A DNA stretch of 64,000 bases, taken from assembly GCF_025685605.1 (NCBI RefSeq), contig NZ_JAGTUT010000001.1, positions 2,232,001 to 2,296,000 of the forward strand, in the 5' to 3' direction. Shown here piece by piece: positions 33,510 to 42,103 of this stretch (positions are counted from its first letter, which is position 1; every line of letters starts with the position of its first letter). The DNA is from Granulicella arctica (GTDB lineage Bacteria > Acidobacteriota > Terriglobia > Terriglobales > Acidobacteriaceae). The position numbers and the translations under genes were made by a program. The notes beneath the pieces were generated by a model. It was not told the DNA's origin. It did not search any database and saw only the letters and a program-made list of their open reading frames with translations.

Positions 33510-34187
33510 TTAGCCCTCAAGATGGTGGTGCTTGCCGCCAGCCTCGTGAGCTGCCAGAGGATTTCCGGAGCTGTCTGTGGTCCAGGATTCTGTCTGGAAG
33601 GCGATGAAGACTGCGGTCCAGGTCTTTGGCGTGGGTAGGTAGAGGAAGAGCGCTCCATCCTGCCAGACGCCGTTGTCTTTTCCGAAGCTCGCCAGCGGAT
33701 TGCCCTGGTTCATGTGGATGTCATGGATTCCGTCGACTTTGCCGCTGTCGGAGTATGCGCTGCCAAAGGCAAAGATGGTTCCCTTGTCCGCAATCGTCTG
33801 ATCGAGCAGTTTGTCGACGGCGTTCTTGAGTGGCGTTGCGTGGTCGCCTGCAACGAGCGCCTTGGGGAGAAGCGTCATCTCCGCAAGCGTGACCATCGGC
33901 TTACCGGCAATCTGCTCCCGCACAAAGTCGAGGGCCAGACCACCGGCTTTGCTTGGGAGGCTGTGCATTCCCGTCGCCAGTGCAAGCAGCGCCGCAGGCT
34001 CCGGTGGGGTGAACTTGTTGAGGATGGCGTAAAGAACGAGCGAGCCATCGGATGATTCCGTATTCACCGCAACGGTGAACGGACCGCCGGTGGCCTGCAT
34101 CGTGATCTGGTAATGGGTGCTGGAACCGGTGACGACTTTGCCAGCAGTTGGCTGGCCGCGGAGAACACTGTAGCTGGTGATGGGCAT
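33510..34187 (-). CDS. DUF2278 (YukJ-like) protein
   Basis: 225 residues. Family signs are the opening PITSYSVLRGQ, HYQITMQATGGPFTVAVNTES, DKGTIFAFGSAYSD, GIHDIHMNQGNP and DNGVWQDGALFLYLP. DUF2278 proteins are found in bacteria and fungi; no reaction is established to my knowledge. The C-terminus is histidine-rich (GGKHHHLEG), which may bind metal. A ribosome-binding site (GAGGAG) precedes ATG 34187. The UPF0303 gene lies 35 bases upstream on the same strand, so the two may be co-transcribed. Confidence 0.88.
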   Translation of the reverse strand: MPITSYSVLRGQPTAGKVVTGSSTHYQITMQATGGPFTVAVNTESSDGSLVLYAILNKFTPPEPAALLALATGMHSLPSKAGGLALDFVREQIAGKPMVTLAEMTLLPKALVAGDHATPLKNAVDKLLDQTIADKGTIFAFGSAYSDSGKVDGIHDIHMNQGNPLASFGKDNGVWQDGALFLYLPTPKTWTAVFIAFQTESWTTDSSGNPLAAHEAGGKHHHLEG

Positions 34188-34222
34188 GAAGACTCCTCTT
34201 GCTGCATTCCTATCAGACCGAT

Positions 34223-34738
34223 CTAAACTTCAGATGAAAGTCGATAGCTGCTGTACTCGCGACCGGTGTGGAGGCAAAGCGCTTCCACTGCAAGCTCATG
34301 ATCGGCGCGCTGTACAAGGCCGGAGATCGTGAGGCTGCCGATGACGCCAGCTCCGATGACGTGGAGCGGAAAGCTTCCACCGTGCGTCGCATAGTCTGCA
34401 TCCGGTAGTGAATATTTCTCTGCAAACGTTACGCCGCTCCGTTGCAGGTGCAAGCCGACCTGGTAGGAGCTGCGGTGGAAGCGCGCGACGACGTTCGATT
34501 TGCGCTGGACCCAGCGAGCGTTATCCGGGGTTGTGCCGGGCAGAGCGGTGTAGAACAGCTGCTGATGCGGCTGGCCGAAGCGACGAATGTCGATCACGAT
34601 GCCGTAGTTGCGCTCGACCGCGATGTCGTGGAGCAGGGCGCCGAGCTTCCAGGCGTCGTTGAGGTTGAAGGTTGCGAGCGTCAACTCGGCTTCCTGGCGA
34701 ACGATCGCCGTAAGGTCTTCCTGAAGATTGAGAGGCAT
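34223..34738 (-). CDS. UPF0303 / haem-degrading-like (HbpS/GlcG) protein
   Basis: 171 residues. ARWVQRKSNVVARFHRSSYQVGLHLQRSG and ADYATHGGSFPLHVIGAGVIGSLTISGLVQRADHELAVEAL (residues about 80-155, quoted as consecutive segments) are diagnostic for the UPF0303 family, with a profilin-like fold related to HbpS and GlcG, some members of which bind haem or cobalamin. The start at ATG 34738 has AAGGAG upstream. It is divergent from the GNAT gene across only 27 bases, so their promoters must overlap. Confidence 0.85.
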   Translation of the reverse strand: MPLNLQEDLTAIVRQEAELTLATFNLNDAWKLGALLHDIAVERNYGIVIDIRRFGQPHQQLFYTALPGTTPDNARWVQRKSNVVARFHRSSYQVGLHLQRSGVTFAEKYSLPDADYATHGGSFPLHVIGAGVIGSLTISGLVQRADHELAVEALCLHTGREYSSYRLSSEV

Positions 34739-34765
34739 TAACGCTCCTTGTCCGTATAGTGAAGC

Positions 34766-35233
34766 ATGTTTATTACACGCATGGCAGGACCGGACGATGC
34801 AGGGATTATCTCAAGCCATCGACACCGGATGTTTGTGGATTCCGGTCAGGCGGACGACGATCGCATGGCCACCGTCATTCGCGAGTTTGAGCCCTGGGTG
34901 CATGCGCGTCTCACCAGTGGTGTTTACGTTGGATGGCTGACCGCTCCTGAGGCTGAACCGGAGAAGGTCGTCGCTGGCGCAGGTCTGCTGCTGATGGACT
35001 TTCCGCCCCACTTTCTGGATGCCGGGTCGATCCGCGCCTATCTGCTGAACTTCTACGTCGACCCGGAGTGGCGCGGACACGGACTGGCGTATCGGCTGCT
35101 CCGCACGGCGGTCGAGGAGACGCAAAAGCGTGGCATTGGCGTGGTCAGCCTGCATGCCTCGGTCTTCGGCAAGCCGCTGTATGAGCGGAACGGCTTCAAG
35201 GAGTCGAACGAGATGTTGCTGCGAAACCGGTAG
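34766..35233 (+). CDS. GNAT-family N-acetyltransferase
   Basis: 155 residues. The acetyl-CoA pyrophosphate loop (motif A) is LLNFYVDPEWRGHGLAYRLLRTAVEE, with R-G-x-G-x-A; the C-terminal VSLHASVFGKPLYERNGFKES is the usual beta5-alpha4 end. The substrate amine cannot be predicted. A TATAGT box at 34755-34760 is 5 bases from the ATG and no ribosome-binding site is present, so a leaderless message is likely. A 61-residue protein gene follows 23 bases later. Confidence 0.9.
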   Translation: MFITRMAGPDDAGIISSHRHRMFVDSGQADDDRMATVIREFEPWVHARLTSGVYVGWLTAPEAEPEKVVAGAGLLLMDFPPHFLDAGSIRAYLLNFYVDPEWRGHGLAYRLLRTAVEETQKRGIGVVSLHASVFGKPLYERNGFKESNEMLLRNR

Positions 35234-35256
35234 CGTAGCTCTTGTAGACTGGAGCA

Positions 35257-35442
35257 ATGGTAGATATCGATCTTCTCGTTGCAGCTCTCCGCGCTAAGAA
35301 CTACGTTGTTGAGAACGTCACCTCCGTACCCGAGAACGCAGGTGGCTACGAGATGACGGTGGATGGTGTCGTGATCGACCTCGAAGAGGCTCGTGCCTTG
35401 CTAGAAGCAGACGAAGCGGACGAAGTCGATACAACCGAATAG
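35257..35442 (+). CDS. Small acidic protein of unknown function
   Basis: 61 residues, acidic C-terminus (LLEADEADEVDTTE). VDIDLLVAALRAKNYVVENVTSVPENAGGYEMTVDG, residues 2-37, is read as a mixed alpha/beta unit. I recall no named family. Support comes from its own TAGACT box (35245-35250), 6 bases from ATG 35257, GGAG just before the start, and a strong terminator 27 bases after the stop. Confidence 0.65.
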   Translation: MVDIDLLVAALRAKNYVVENVTSVPENAGGYEMTVDGVVIDLEEARALLEADEADEVDTTE

Positions 35443-35468
35443 CATCCGTCTTCGCGATGATCCACGCG

Positions 35469-35498
35469 CCCGCGCCTCTTCGGAGAACGCGGGTTTTT
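35469..35498 (+). terminator. Intrinsic terminator after the 61-residue protein gene
   Basis: CCCGCG (35469-35474) pairs with CGCGGG (35488-35493), followed by TTTTT (35494-35498). Confidence 0.8.
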
Positions 35499-35503
35499 CG
35501 CTG

Positions 35504-37813
35504 CTATCTGGTGCGCGTGAAGGTAGTGTGGAGTTCGGCTGCTGAGCTGTTTCCTGACCACAGGTCGAATGTGCTGGCGTCTTCTGTCCAGGTCCTACTG
35601 GCTGGGCTCCAATAGCTGAGATCGGCTGGCGTTACGGTGAAGTCTACCGTGGTCTTCGCATGGGGCGCGAGGTTGACGCGGCGGAAGCCTTTCAGTTCGC
35701 GGACCGGGCGCGAGGCGTTTCCGTATTGCTGGTGGACGTAAAGCTGGGCTACTTCGTCGGCGGCGACTGAGCCTGTGTTTTCGACATCGATGGTGACGTG
35801 GATTGGCTGACCCACTTTATTCTGAGGCTCGGCGACCTTCAGGTTCGAAAAGGCGAAGGTGCTGTAGCTGAGGCCGTAGCCGAAGGGGTAGAGCGGCGTG
35901 CTCGGCTCGTTCCAGTAGCGTTTCGCCTGTGCGGTGTAATCCTGCGTGAGGTTGTGAGAGTAGTTGATGGGGATCTGACCGACGTCGCGTGGCCAGCTCA
36001 ACGGGAGCTTTCCGCCGGGGACGACATCGCCGAAGAGCAGGTTGGCAACGGCATTGCCGCCTTGTGTGCCCGGGTACCAGGCTTCGAGGATCGCTGGAAC
36101 GTGTTCCGAGGCCCAGGTGATGTTGAGCGGACGACCGTTAAGCAGGACGAGCACGGTTGGCTTGCCGAGCGCCGTCACCGCTTCGAGAAGCTTCTGCTGC
36201 TCGCCGGGGAGGTCGAGCGAGGAGCGTGAGGCTGCTTCGCCGGACATATCCTGCTTTTCGCCCAGCGTGAGAACCACCAGGTCTGCGCTGCGGGCGAGCG
36301 ACAGAGCCTTGTCGTACTCAGACTTAGCCTGATCGGCGGTCCAGTCGGCCTCCTTCGGCTCCTTGAAGATGGCGTCGAAGAAGGAGGGGTAGAGGCGTTT
36401 GACCTGCACGCCTTGTGCGTAGTCGACCTTTGCCGACTGGCCTACCTTGGTCCGGAGGCCTTCGAGCAGGGTTACGGCTTCGTTGGCGTCTTCCTGAAAG
36501 GCCCAGGAACCGATGGTGTCGTGCTTGTTATCGGCCACAGGACCGATGACGGCGATATGTTTGTAGGCTGTCTTCGAGAGCGGCAGGAGTGCATTTTCGT
36601 TGCGAAGGAGGACGGCGGAGCGTTCGGCGGCATGCAGGGCTTCCGTCCGATGAGCCGGATCGTTGAGGACCTGTTGCGAATGCGGCACATCGTTGTAGGG
36701 GTGCTCGAAGAGGCCAAGCTGGATCTTCGCTTCGAGGATTGGCTTCACGGCGGCGTCAATCTGGGCGAGGGTGATCTGCTTGGCCTGAAAGGCGGCGGGC
36801 AAGGTGCTGTAGGCGGTCTGGTCGATCGCCATCTCCATGTTTACGCCTGCGTTGAAGGCTCGGAGCGCAGCATCGGCTGGATCTTTCGCAAAGCCATGCT
36901 TCTCGAGACTTTTGACGGCATCGGCGTCTGAGACCACGAAGCCCTGAAAGTGCCAATCGTCGCGAAGGACCTCGGTCTGGAGCATGTGGTTGCCGGTTGC
37001 GGGTACGTCGTTGAGGTCCATGTACGCGGACATGACGGAGCCGACACCGGCCTCGACGGCAGCGTGGAAGGGCTGCAGGTAGACGTTGTGCAACTGGGCG
37101 TCAGAGATATAGGAGGCGTCGTAGTCGCGGCCACCCTCGGCTGCTCCATAACCGGCGAAGTGCTTCATGCAGGCGAGGACGTGGTCTGGGGTGCCGATGG
37201 CCGGTCCCTGGAAGCCACGAACCTGGGCGCGGGCGATAGCTGAACCTAGATAAGGATCTTCTCCGGCGCCCTCCATGATGCGGCCCCAGCGTGGGTCGCG
37301 GGCGATATCCAGCATCGGTGCGAAGGCCCAGTCGATACCGACGGAGCGGGCTTCGGCGGCGGCTACTGTCTGGGCGCGGGTGACGGTTTCGGGGTCCCAG
37401 GAGGAGGCCATGGCGAGCGGGACGGGGAAGATCGTGCGAAAGCCGTGGATGACGTCGAAGCCGAAGATGAGGGGGATGTGGAGGCGTGAGTTCTCCACGG
37501 CCAGGTGCTGAAGGCGGTTGATCTCGGTGGGATCGGTGACGAAGAGGAGTGAGCCGACCTGACCCTTGGTGACGGCTGCATCAATCTTCGGGTCGGCAGC
37601 GAAGAGGAAGAGCTGGTTGAGCTGCGCGAGCTTTTCTTCGGGGGTCATCTGCTTGATGAGGGCGTCGGCTCGTTTGATGGTGGCGGGGGAGAAGATCTCC
37701 GGTCGTGGCCCGTCGAGCGGGGTGTTGCGCGAGTTCATCTGGGCTGCGAGCGGAAGGCAGGTGGTGATGAGGATGAGGTTCAGAAAGAGCGGGCGAAGGG
37801 GGGTCGATTTCAT
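35504..37813 (-). CDS. bglX: Secreted beta-glucosidase, glycoside hydrolase family 3
   Basis: 769 residues with a signal peptide (LFLNLILITTCLPLAAQ). It follows the BglX layout: N-terminal TIM-barrel (about 45-350), with KHFAGYGAAEGGRDY for substrate contact and GFVVSDADAV carrying the nucleophile aspartate; an alpha/beta sandwich (about 380-600, with VVLTLGEKQDMSGEAASRSSLDLPGEQQ); and a C-terminal fibronectin III-like domain (about 665-750). It hydrolyses terminal beta-linked glucose, probably in the periplasm, as part of plant-polymer use. Start ATG 37813 has GAGG upstream. It converges with the small gene whose terminator lies at 35469-35498. Confidence 0.95.
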   Translation of the reverse strand: MKSTPLRPLFLNLILITTCLPLAAQMNSRNTPLDGPRPEIFSPATIKRADALIKQMTPEEKLAQLNQLFLFAADPKIDAAVTKGQVGSLLFVTDPTEINRLQHLAVENSRLHIPLIFGFDVIHGFRTIFPVPLAMASSWDPETVTRAQTVAAAEARSVGIDWAFAPMLDIARDPRWGRIMEGAGEDPYLGSAIARAQVRGFQGPAIGTPDHVLACMKHFAGYGAAEGGRDYDASYISDAQLHNVYLQPFHAAVEAGVGSVMSAYMDLNDVPATGNHMLQTEVLRDDWHFQGFVVSDADAVKSLEKHGFAKDPADAALRAFNAGVNMEMAIDQTAYSTLPAAFQAKQITLAQIDAAVKPILEAKIQLGLFEHPYNDVPHSQQVLNDPAHRTEALHAAERSAVLLRNENALLPLSKTAYKHIAVIGPVADNKHDTIGSWAFQEDANEAVTLLEGLRTKVGQSAKVDYAQGVQVKRLYPSFFDAIFKEPKEADWTADQAKSEYDKALSLARSADLVVLTLGEKQDMSGEAASRSSLDLPGEQQKLLEAVTALGKPTVLVLLNGRPLNITWASEHVPAILEAWYPGTQGGNAVANLLFGDVVPGGKLPLSWPRDVGQIPINYSHNLTQDYTAQAKRYWNEPSTPLYPFGYGLSYSTFAFSNLKVAEPQNKVGQPIHVTIDVENTGSVAADEVAQLYVHQQYGNASRPVRELKGFRRVNLAPHAKTTVDFTVTPADLSYWSPASRTWTEDASTFDLWSGNSSAAELHTTFTRTR

Positions 37814-38087
37814 GGTGATCCTCGAAGAAAGCGGTGCAGGCTCGGTGGCGACGGAAGGGCGAGCGCACGAGAGGCTGCAATTCTACGCGAAGTGTCGGAC
37901 AGCTGACATTTGGTTTGTTAAGTGAAATCGACGGCCCCGCATATGCGCGGTTCCTTGACACTGGCGGGCGCTTACGCGATGCTTAGGGGCTAGGCACACT
38001 TTCTGTGTAGATAGCGGTGGTGCGCCTCTTGCGCCAGTCGGACTCAGCTTAATCGATACGCAGGTTGTTCTGGAACGGAGTTTTACA

Positions 38088-38384
38088 GTGCAGGGTTTGA
38101 TGGGCAGTTTTGGAAGCGTAGGTCAACTGGCGTTGCCAGTTCTCTTCTTCGTAGTGCTTTACTTTTTGATGATCGCACCCAACCAGAAGAAGCAGAAGAA
38201 GTGGCAGGAGATGTTGACGCAGTTGAAGTCCGGCGACAAGGTCACCACAAACGGTGGGATTCGCGGAACGGTTCTCTCTGTGAAAGAAGAGATCGTGGTG
38301 CTTCGCATCCAGCCGGATGGCGTCAAGCTCGAGTTTGTGAAGAGCGCTATCGCAAGTGTTACGACGCCGGATGAAGCAGCATAG
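38088..38384 (+). CDS. yajC: Preprotein translocase subunit YajC
   Basis: 98 residues. It has one membrane helix (QLALPVLFFVVLYFLMIAPNQ) followed by a cytoplasmic part with KKQKKWQEMLTQLKSGDKVTTNGGIRGTV, typical of YajC. It joins SecD and SecF, which follow on the same strand. Start GTG 38088 is used, with CGGAG 8 bases upstream. The 274-base gap before it contains TTGACA (37955-37960), possibly a -35 element, but no strong -10. Confidence 0.95.
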   Translation: MQGLMGSFGSVGQLALPVLFFVVLYFLMIAPNQKKQKKWQEMLTQLKSGDKVTTNGGIRGTVLSVKEEIVVLRIQPDGVKLEFVKSAIASVTTPDEAA

Positions 38385-38501
38385 TTACGAATCAACGCAG
38401 TACAAGATCTGAGATGGCACCGTCATGGACGGGCGAGGACATTATAGGAAGAGCGGCGGGGCCTGGAAGCAGGTGATGCGGCTGGACCTTCGATAACGAT
38501 C

Positions 38502-40100
38502 ATGGGTAAGAATCTGGCCGGCAAGACGGCATTCATCATTGCGATTTTAGTTGTGTTCTGCTTCGGCTTCGTGGGCATTCCTCACGGCAGTTTGAAGGAG
38601 TCCATTGGGAAGCAGATTCACCTCGGCCTCGACCTCAAGGGCGGAACTCACCTCGTGCTGCAGGTGAAGGTCGCGGAGGCAGTGTCGGCGCAATCCGACA
38701 ACGACGTCGCGCGACTTGAGGAAGATCTGCAGAAGGCCGGAATCACTGGAGCTTCTGTCGGTAAGCTCGATCCGGCCCACATGGATACGATTACGATCTC
38801 CGGAACGCCGATTGCCAAATCGAGCGATGTGCGCGGCGTGTTGACCGGCGGTACCTACCCGAACTATGACGTGGGAAGCAATCCGGATGGAAGCTGGAAG
38901 CTGACCATGAAGCCTGCCGCCGTCAAGGAACTCGACGCGCGTACGCTTTCGACGTCCATTGAGACGATCCGTGAGCGTATCGATAAGCTCGGCGTTACGG
39001 AGCCGGTTATCCAGCAGTATGGTCTGGGCGAGAACGAGATCCTGATCGAACTGCCGGGTGAGACCGATCCGGCGCGCGTTCAGAATATTATCCAGTCGAC
39101 CGCTCGGCTTGAGATTCATCAGGTGGTTGGCGGTCCGTTCAACAGCGATCAGGATGCATTGCAGGCAAATGGTGGGGTCATTCCTCCGGATTCCGTGCTG
39201 ATCAAGGGTAGCGGCACGAACGGTGGAGGCGACCAGATCTGGCTGCTGAAGCGTGTGAGCGAGGTTGCCGGAAACGACTTCCGTGATGCGCAGCCTTCGA
39301 CCGATGAAAATGGCCGACCGGATATCACCTTCAATCTGACGACCGACGCTGGTGAGCGCTTCTATAAATACACGGACGCCCACAAGGGTACCGGCTCGAT
39401 GGCAATCGTCCTCGATAATCGCGTTAAGGAAGTAGCAGGGATTCAGTCGGCAATTCGCGACTCCGGGCGTATCTCAGGTGGCGGCTTTACGAAGGAGTCC
39501 GCGGCGGATCTTTCACTGATGCTCCGCACCGGCGCTCTGCCGGCCTCGCTTGAATTCCTCGAGACGCGCACCGTTGGACCCAGCCTTGGAGCAGCCTCGA
39601 TCAAGCAGGGTGTCGTTGCAGCGGTCGCCGGCATGCTCGCCGTGATGGCGTTTATGCTGATCTACTATCGCGGCGCGGGCATCAACGCGGATCTGGCGCT
39701 GGTCCTGAACCTGGTGCTCCTATTGGGTTTCATGGGGTATTCGGGGTCGGTACTGACGCTGCCGGGAATTGCGGGTGTGATCCTGACGATCGGTATGGGC
39801 GTCGACTCGAACGTGCTGATCTTCGAGCGCATTCGCGAGGAACTGCGATCCGGCAAGACGTCGGCCGCAGCCGTGCAGCAAGGCTTCGCGCATGCCTGGA
39901 TCACCATCATCGATACACATGTAACGACGATTGTTTCGGCGTTGATCCTGTTCCTCTTTGGAACCGGGCCAGTGCGTGGCTTCGCGGTGACGCTGGCTGT
40001 CGGTCTGTGCGCCAACCTGTTTACCGCAGTCTTCGTATCGCGGGTGATCTTCGATGCAGGGCTGGCGAAGAAGGAACGCGGCGCGGCTCTGTCGATTTAG
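38502..40100 (+). CDS. secD: Protein translocase subunit SecD
   Basis: 532 residues, RND-type inner-membrane protein that uses the proton gradient to pull secreted proteins through SecYEG. TM1 is near the N-terminus (TAFIIAILVVFCFGFVGIP), followed by HLGLDLKGGTHLVLQV, the periplasmic P1 domain (about 60-340) and five more helices. Conserved segments include RIDKLGVTEPVIQQYG, GFTKESAADLSLMLRTGALPASLEFLETRTVGPSLG in the middle, and TIGMGVDSNVLIFERIREEL with the proton-path aspartate. It is followed by secF 48 bases later. Confidence 0.97.
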   Translation: MGKNLAGKTAFIIAILVVFCFGFVGIPHGSLKESIGKQIHLGLDLKGGTHLVLQVKVAEAVSAQSDNDVARLEEDLQKAGITGASVGKLDPAHMDTITISGTPIAKSSDVRGVLTGGTYPNYDVGSNPDGSWKLTMKPAAVKELDARTLSTSIETIRERIDKLGVTEPVIQQYGLGENEILIELPGETDPARVQNIIQSTARLEIHQVVGGPFNSDQDALQANGGVIPPDSVLIKGSGTNGGGDQIWLLKRVSEVAGNDFRDAQPSTDENGRPDITFNLTTDAGERFYKYTDAHKGTGSMAIVLDNRVKEVAGIQSAIRDSGRISGGGFTKESAADLSLMLRTGALPASLEFLETRTVGPSLGAASIKQGVVAAVAGMLAVMAFMLIYYRGAGINADLALVLNLVLLLGFMGYSGSVLTLPGIAGVILTIGMGVDSNVLIFERIREELRSGKTSAAAVQQGFAHAWITIIDTHVTTIVSALILFLFGTGPVRGFAVTLAVGLCANLFTAVFVSRVIFDAGLAKKERGAALSI

Positions 40101-40148
40101 AAATTCAGATATTGCGAGTTGCCCAAGAGGCCTCGCCGAGGATGGAAC

Positions 40149-41111
40149 GTGGAACTGTTTCGTAGTACGAATATCGATTGGCTTGGGAAGAAGTGGTACT
40201 TCCTTGGATTCTCACTGATCTTCTCAGTTGCCGGCGTGTTGAGCATGCTGTTCTGGCATGGCGTGCCCCGCGGCGTGGACTTCAAGGGCGGCACGCTGAT
40301 CTACGTCAAGTTTGATACGACGCCGAACGAAGACCATCTGCGGCAGGCGCTCGATGCCGGTGGCATCCGCGAGCCGACGATTCAACGGATCAGCGGTTCG
40401 CTCGGGCAGACTGCCAATGAAGAGATGATCTCCTTGCCGCAGTCTTCTGCTACCGATGCGGCTCATGATGCTGGTCGTGCCAGCGTGGTAAGTGCCCTGA
40501 CGGCTAACTATCACGACTCGGCCTTCGAGGTGCAGCAGGTCGAGATTGTAGGACCGACGGCTGGCAAACAGTTGCAGAAGCAGGCGTGGCTGGCGACGCT
40601 TTACTCGCTCATCGGAATGCTGATCTACCTATGGTTCCGCTTCGAATTGATCTATGGCGTGGCGGCGGTCGTCGCAGTGTTTCACGACACCCTGATTACG
40701 GTTGGCGCATTCAGCTTGACGAACCAGGAGATTACTCTTACCGTAATCGCAGCGATCCTGACGCTTATCGGCTATTCGATGAACGATACGATCGTGGTCT
40801 TTGACCGAATTCGGGAGAATCTTGCACTGTCGCGGCGAGAGTCACTTGCAGACGTGGTCAACCGCAGCATCAATCAGACTCTGACACGAACGGTTATCTC
40901 TTCGGGCCTTACGTTCCTGACGGTGTTGTCGCTGTACCTGTTCGGCGGCGAGGTGCTGCATGGCTTCTCGTTTGCGCTGGTTGTAGGTATTTTGATCGGA
41001 ACGTACTCTTCCATCGCTGTAGCGGCACCGATGTTGGTGGCCTATCAGGATTGGCGCGCGTCCCACGGCAAAGCAGCCACGCTGCCAGCCGGTAAGCGCT
41101 CGAAGGTCTAA
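40149..41111 (+). CDS. secF: Protein translocase subunit SecF
   Basis: 320 residues, partner of SecD. ELFRSTNIDWLGKKWYFLGFSL opens the protein, VPRGVDFKGGTLIYVKF is the conserved D-F-x-G-G-T segment, and LIGYSMNDTIVVFDRIRENL carries the conserved aspartates of TM4. The reading frame is open from TTG 40119, but GTG 40149, with GAGG upstream, gives the normal N-terminus. A hairpin follows in the gap to tonB. Confidence 0.96.
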   Translation: MELFRSTNIDWLGKKWYFLGFSLIFSVAGVLSMLFWHGVPRGVDFKGGTLIYVKFDTTPNEDHLRQALDAGGIREPTIQRISGSLGQTANEEMISLPQSSATDAAHDAGRASVVSALTANYHDSAFEVQQVEIVGPTAGKQLQKQAWLATLYSLIGMLIYLWFRFELIYGVAAVVAVFHDTLITVGAFSLTNQEITLTVIAAILTLIGYSMNDTIVVFDRIRENLALSRRESLADVVNRSINQTLTRTVISSGLTFLTVLSLYLFGGEVLHGFSFALVVGILIGTYSSIAVAAPMLVAYQDWRASHGKAATLPAGKRSKV

Positions 41112-41171
41112 CCCGGAATTGGCTCATCATCATTATTTTTCAGACGTGGCAAGTTAAAGTTTGCGTAACGT

Positions 41172-41203
41172 ACCAGATCGGGAACAAAACAAACCGGTCT
41201 GGT
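41172..41203 (+). terminator. Hairpin between secF and tonB
   Basis: ACCAGATCGG (41172-41181) pairs with CCGGTCTGGT (41194-41203) apart from one wobble; the loop is A-rich. It lacks a T-run. It may be a weak secF terminator or a leader structure for tonB. Confidence 0.45.
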
Positions 41204-41248
41204 GTCTAAGCACAATAGCTCTTCTCTTCAGATGGAACGAGGCTGCCT

Positions 41249-41983
41249 ATGTTTGAAACTTCACTGATGGAATCCGGCGGACAGCTCAAGACCAAGTCAA
41301 AGTATTGGATGATTGGAACCTTCGTGTTCAACATCTCAGTCCTGACCATTTTGATCCTGATCCCGCTGCTTTATCCAGAGGCCCTGCCGAAGACCGCTAT
41401 GACGGCGATGCTTACGGCTCCACCTCCGCCTCCACCCCCACCTCCGCCCCCTCCGCCTGCACAGGTAGTCAAGCCAATCAAGATGGTGTCCGAGATTGAT
41501 GCAGGCCTTCATGCGCCGACGAAAATCCCGAAGGACATCAAGATGTTGAAGGAAGATGCTGCTCCGCCACCGCAGGTAGCGGGTGTGGCAGGCATGTCCG
41601 GAATGGGTAGCGCCGGTGGTGTACCCGGTGGCGTCATGGGCGGAATCGGTAGTGCGCCCGCGCCAGTCGTCAAGGTTGCTCCTCCCAAGGGACCTGCCCG
41701 CGTTTCGGGTGGCGTCATGGCCGGTAGCGTGCTTTCGAAGACCAATCCTGTTTACCCGCCGATTGCCAAGGCAGCTCACGTTTCCGGTGCAGTTGTACTC
41801 CATGCGGTCATCTCAAAGACTGGTTCGATCGAGCATCTTGAGGTGGTAAGTGGTCCTGAGATGTTGCGTTCGAGTGCTCTCGACGCCGTCAAGACCTGGA
41901 AGTACAAGCCATATCTTCTCAATGGTGATCCAACCGAGGTCGATACAACAGTAACCGTCAACTTCAGCTTCGGTGGCGGCTAG
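41249..41983 (+). CDS. tonB: Energy-transducing protein TonB
   Basis: 244 residues. One N-terminal membrane anchor (MIGTFVFNISVLTILILIPLLYP), a poly-proline stretch of fourteen prolines (about residues 54-69), a Gly/Pro-rich periplasmic linker, and the C-terminal TonB domain (about 160-244: NPVYPPIAKAAHVSGAVVLHAVISKTGSI, then ALDAVKTWKYKPYLLNGDPTEVDTTVTVNF, as successive segments). It passes energy from ExbB-ExbD to outer-membrane receptors such as the Oar-like protein at 16586-20278. It is the first gene of the tonB-exbB-exbD-exbD set. Confidence 0.95.
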   Translation: MFETSLMESGGQLKTKSKYWMIGTFVFNISVLTILILIPLLYPEALPKTAMTAMLTAPPPPPPPPPPPPPAQVVKPIKMVSEIDAGLHAPTKIPKDIKMLKEDAAPPPQVAGVAGMSGMGSAGGVPGGVMGGIGSAPAPVVKVAPPKGPARVSGGVMAGSVLSKTNPVYPPIAKAAHVSGAVVLHAVISKTGSIEHLEVVSGPEMLRSSALDAVKTWKYKPYLLNGDPTEVDTTVTVNFSFGGG

Positions 41984-42017
41984 TCAATAGTTTTGTGTGA
42001 CCGATGTGGCCTTCGCG

Positions 42018-42043
42018 CCCGTCTCGGCCGTTGCTGAGGCGGG
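42018..42043 (+). other. Hairpin in the tonB-exbB gap
   Basis: CCCGTCTC (42018-42025) pairs with GAGGCGGG (42036-42043) with one wobble. An outer CTTCG (42011-42015)/CGAAG (42050-42054) pairing may extend it. No T-run follows. It may stabilise or set processing of the mRNA. Confidence 0.5.
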
Positions 42044-42103
42044 ATAGGCCGAAGAGTTCCAAGGTAGTACAACGACAAAGTTCTATCAGGAGGAAAGATT
42101 CCA

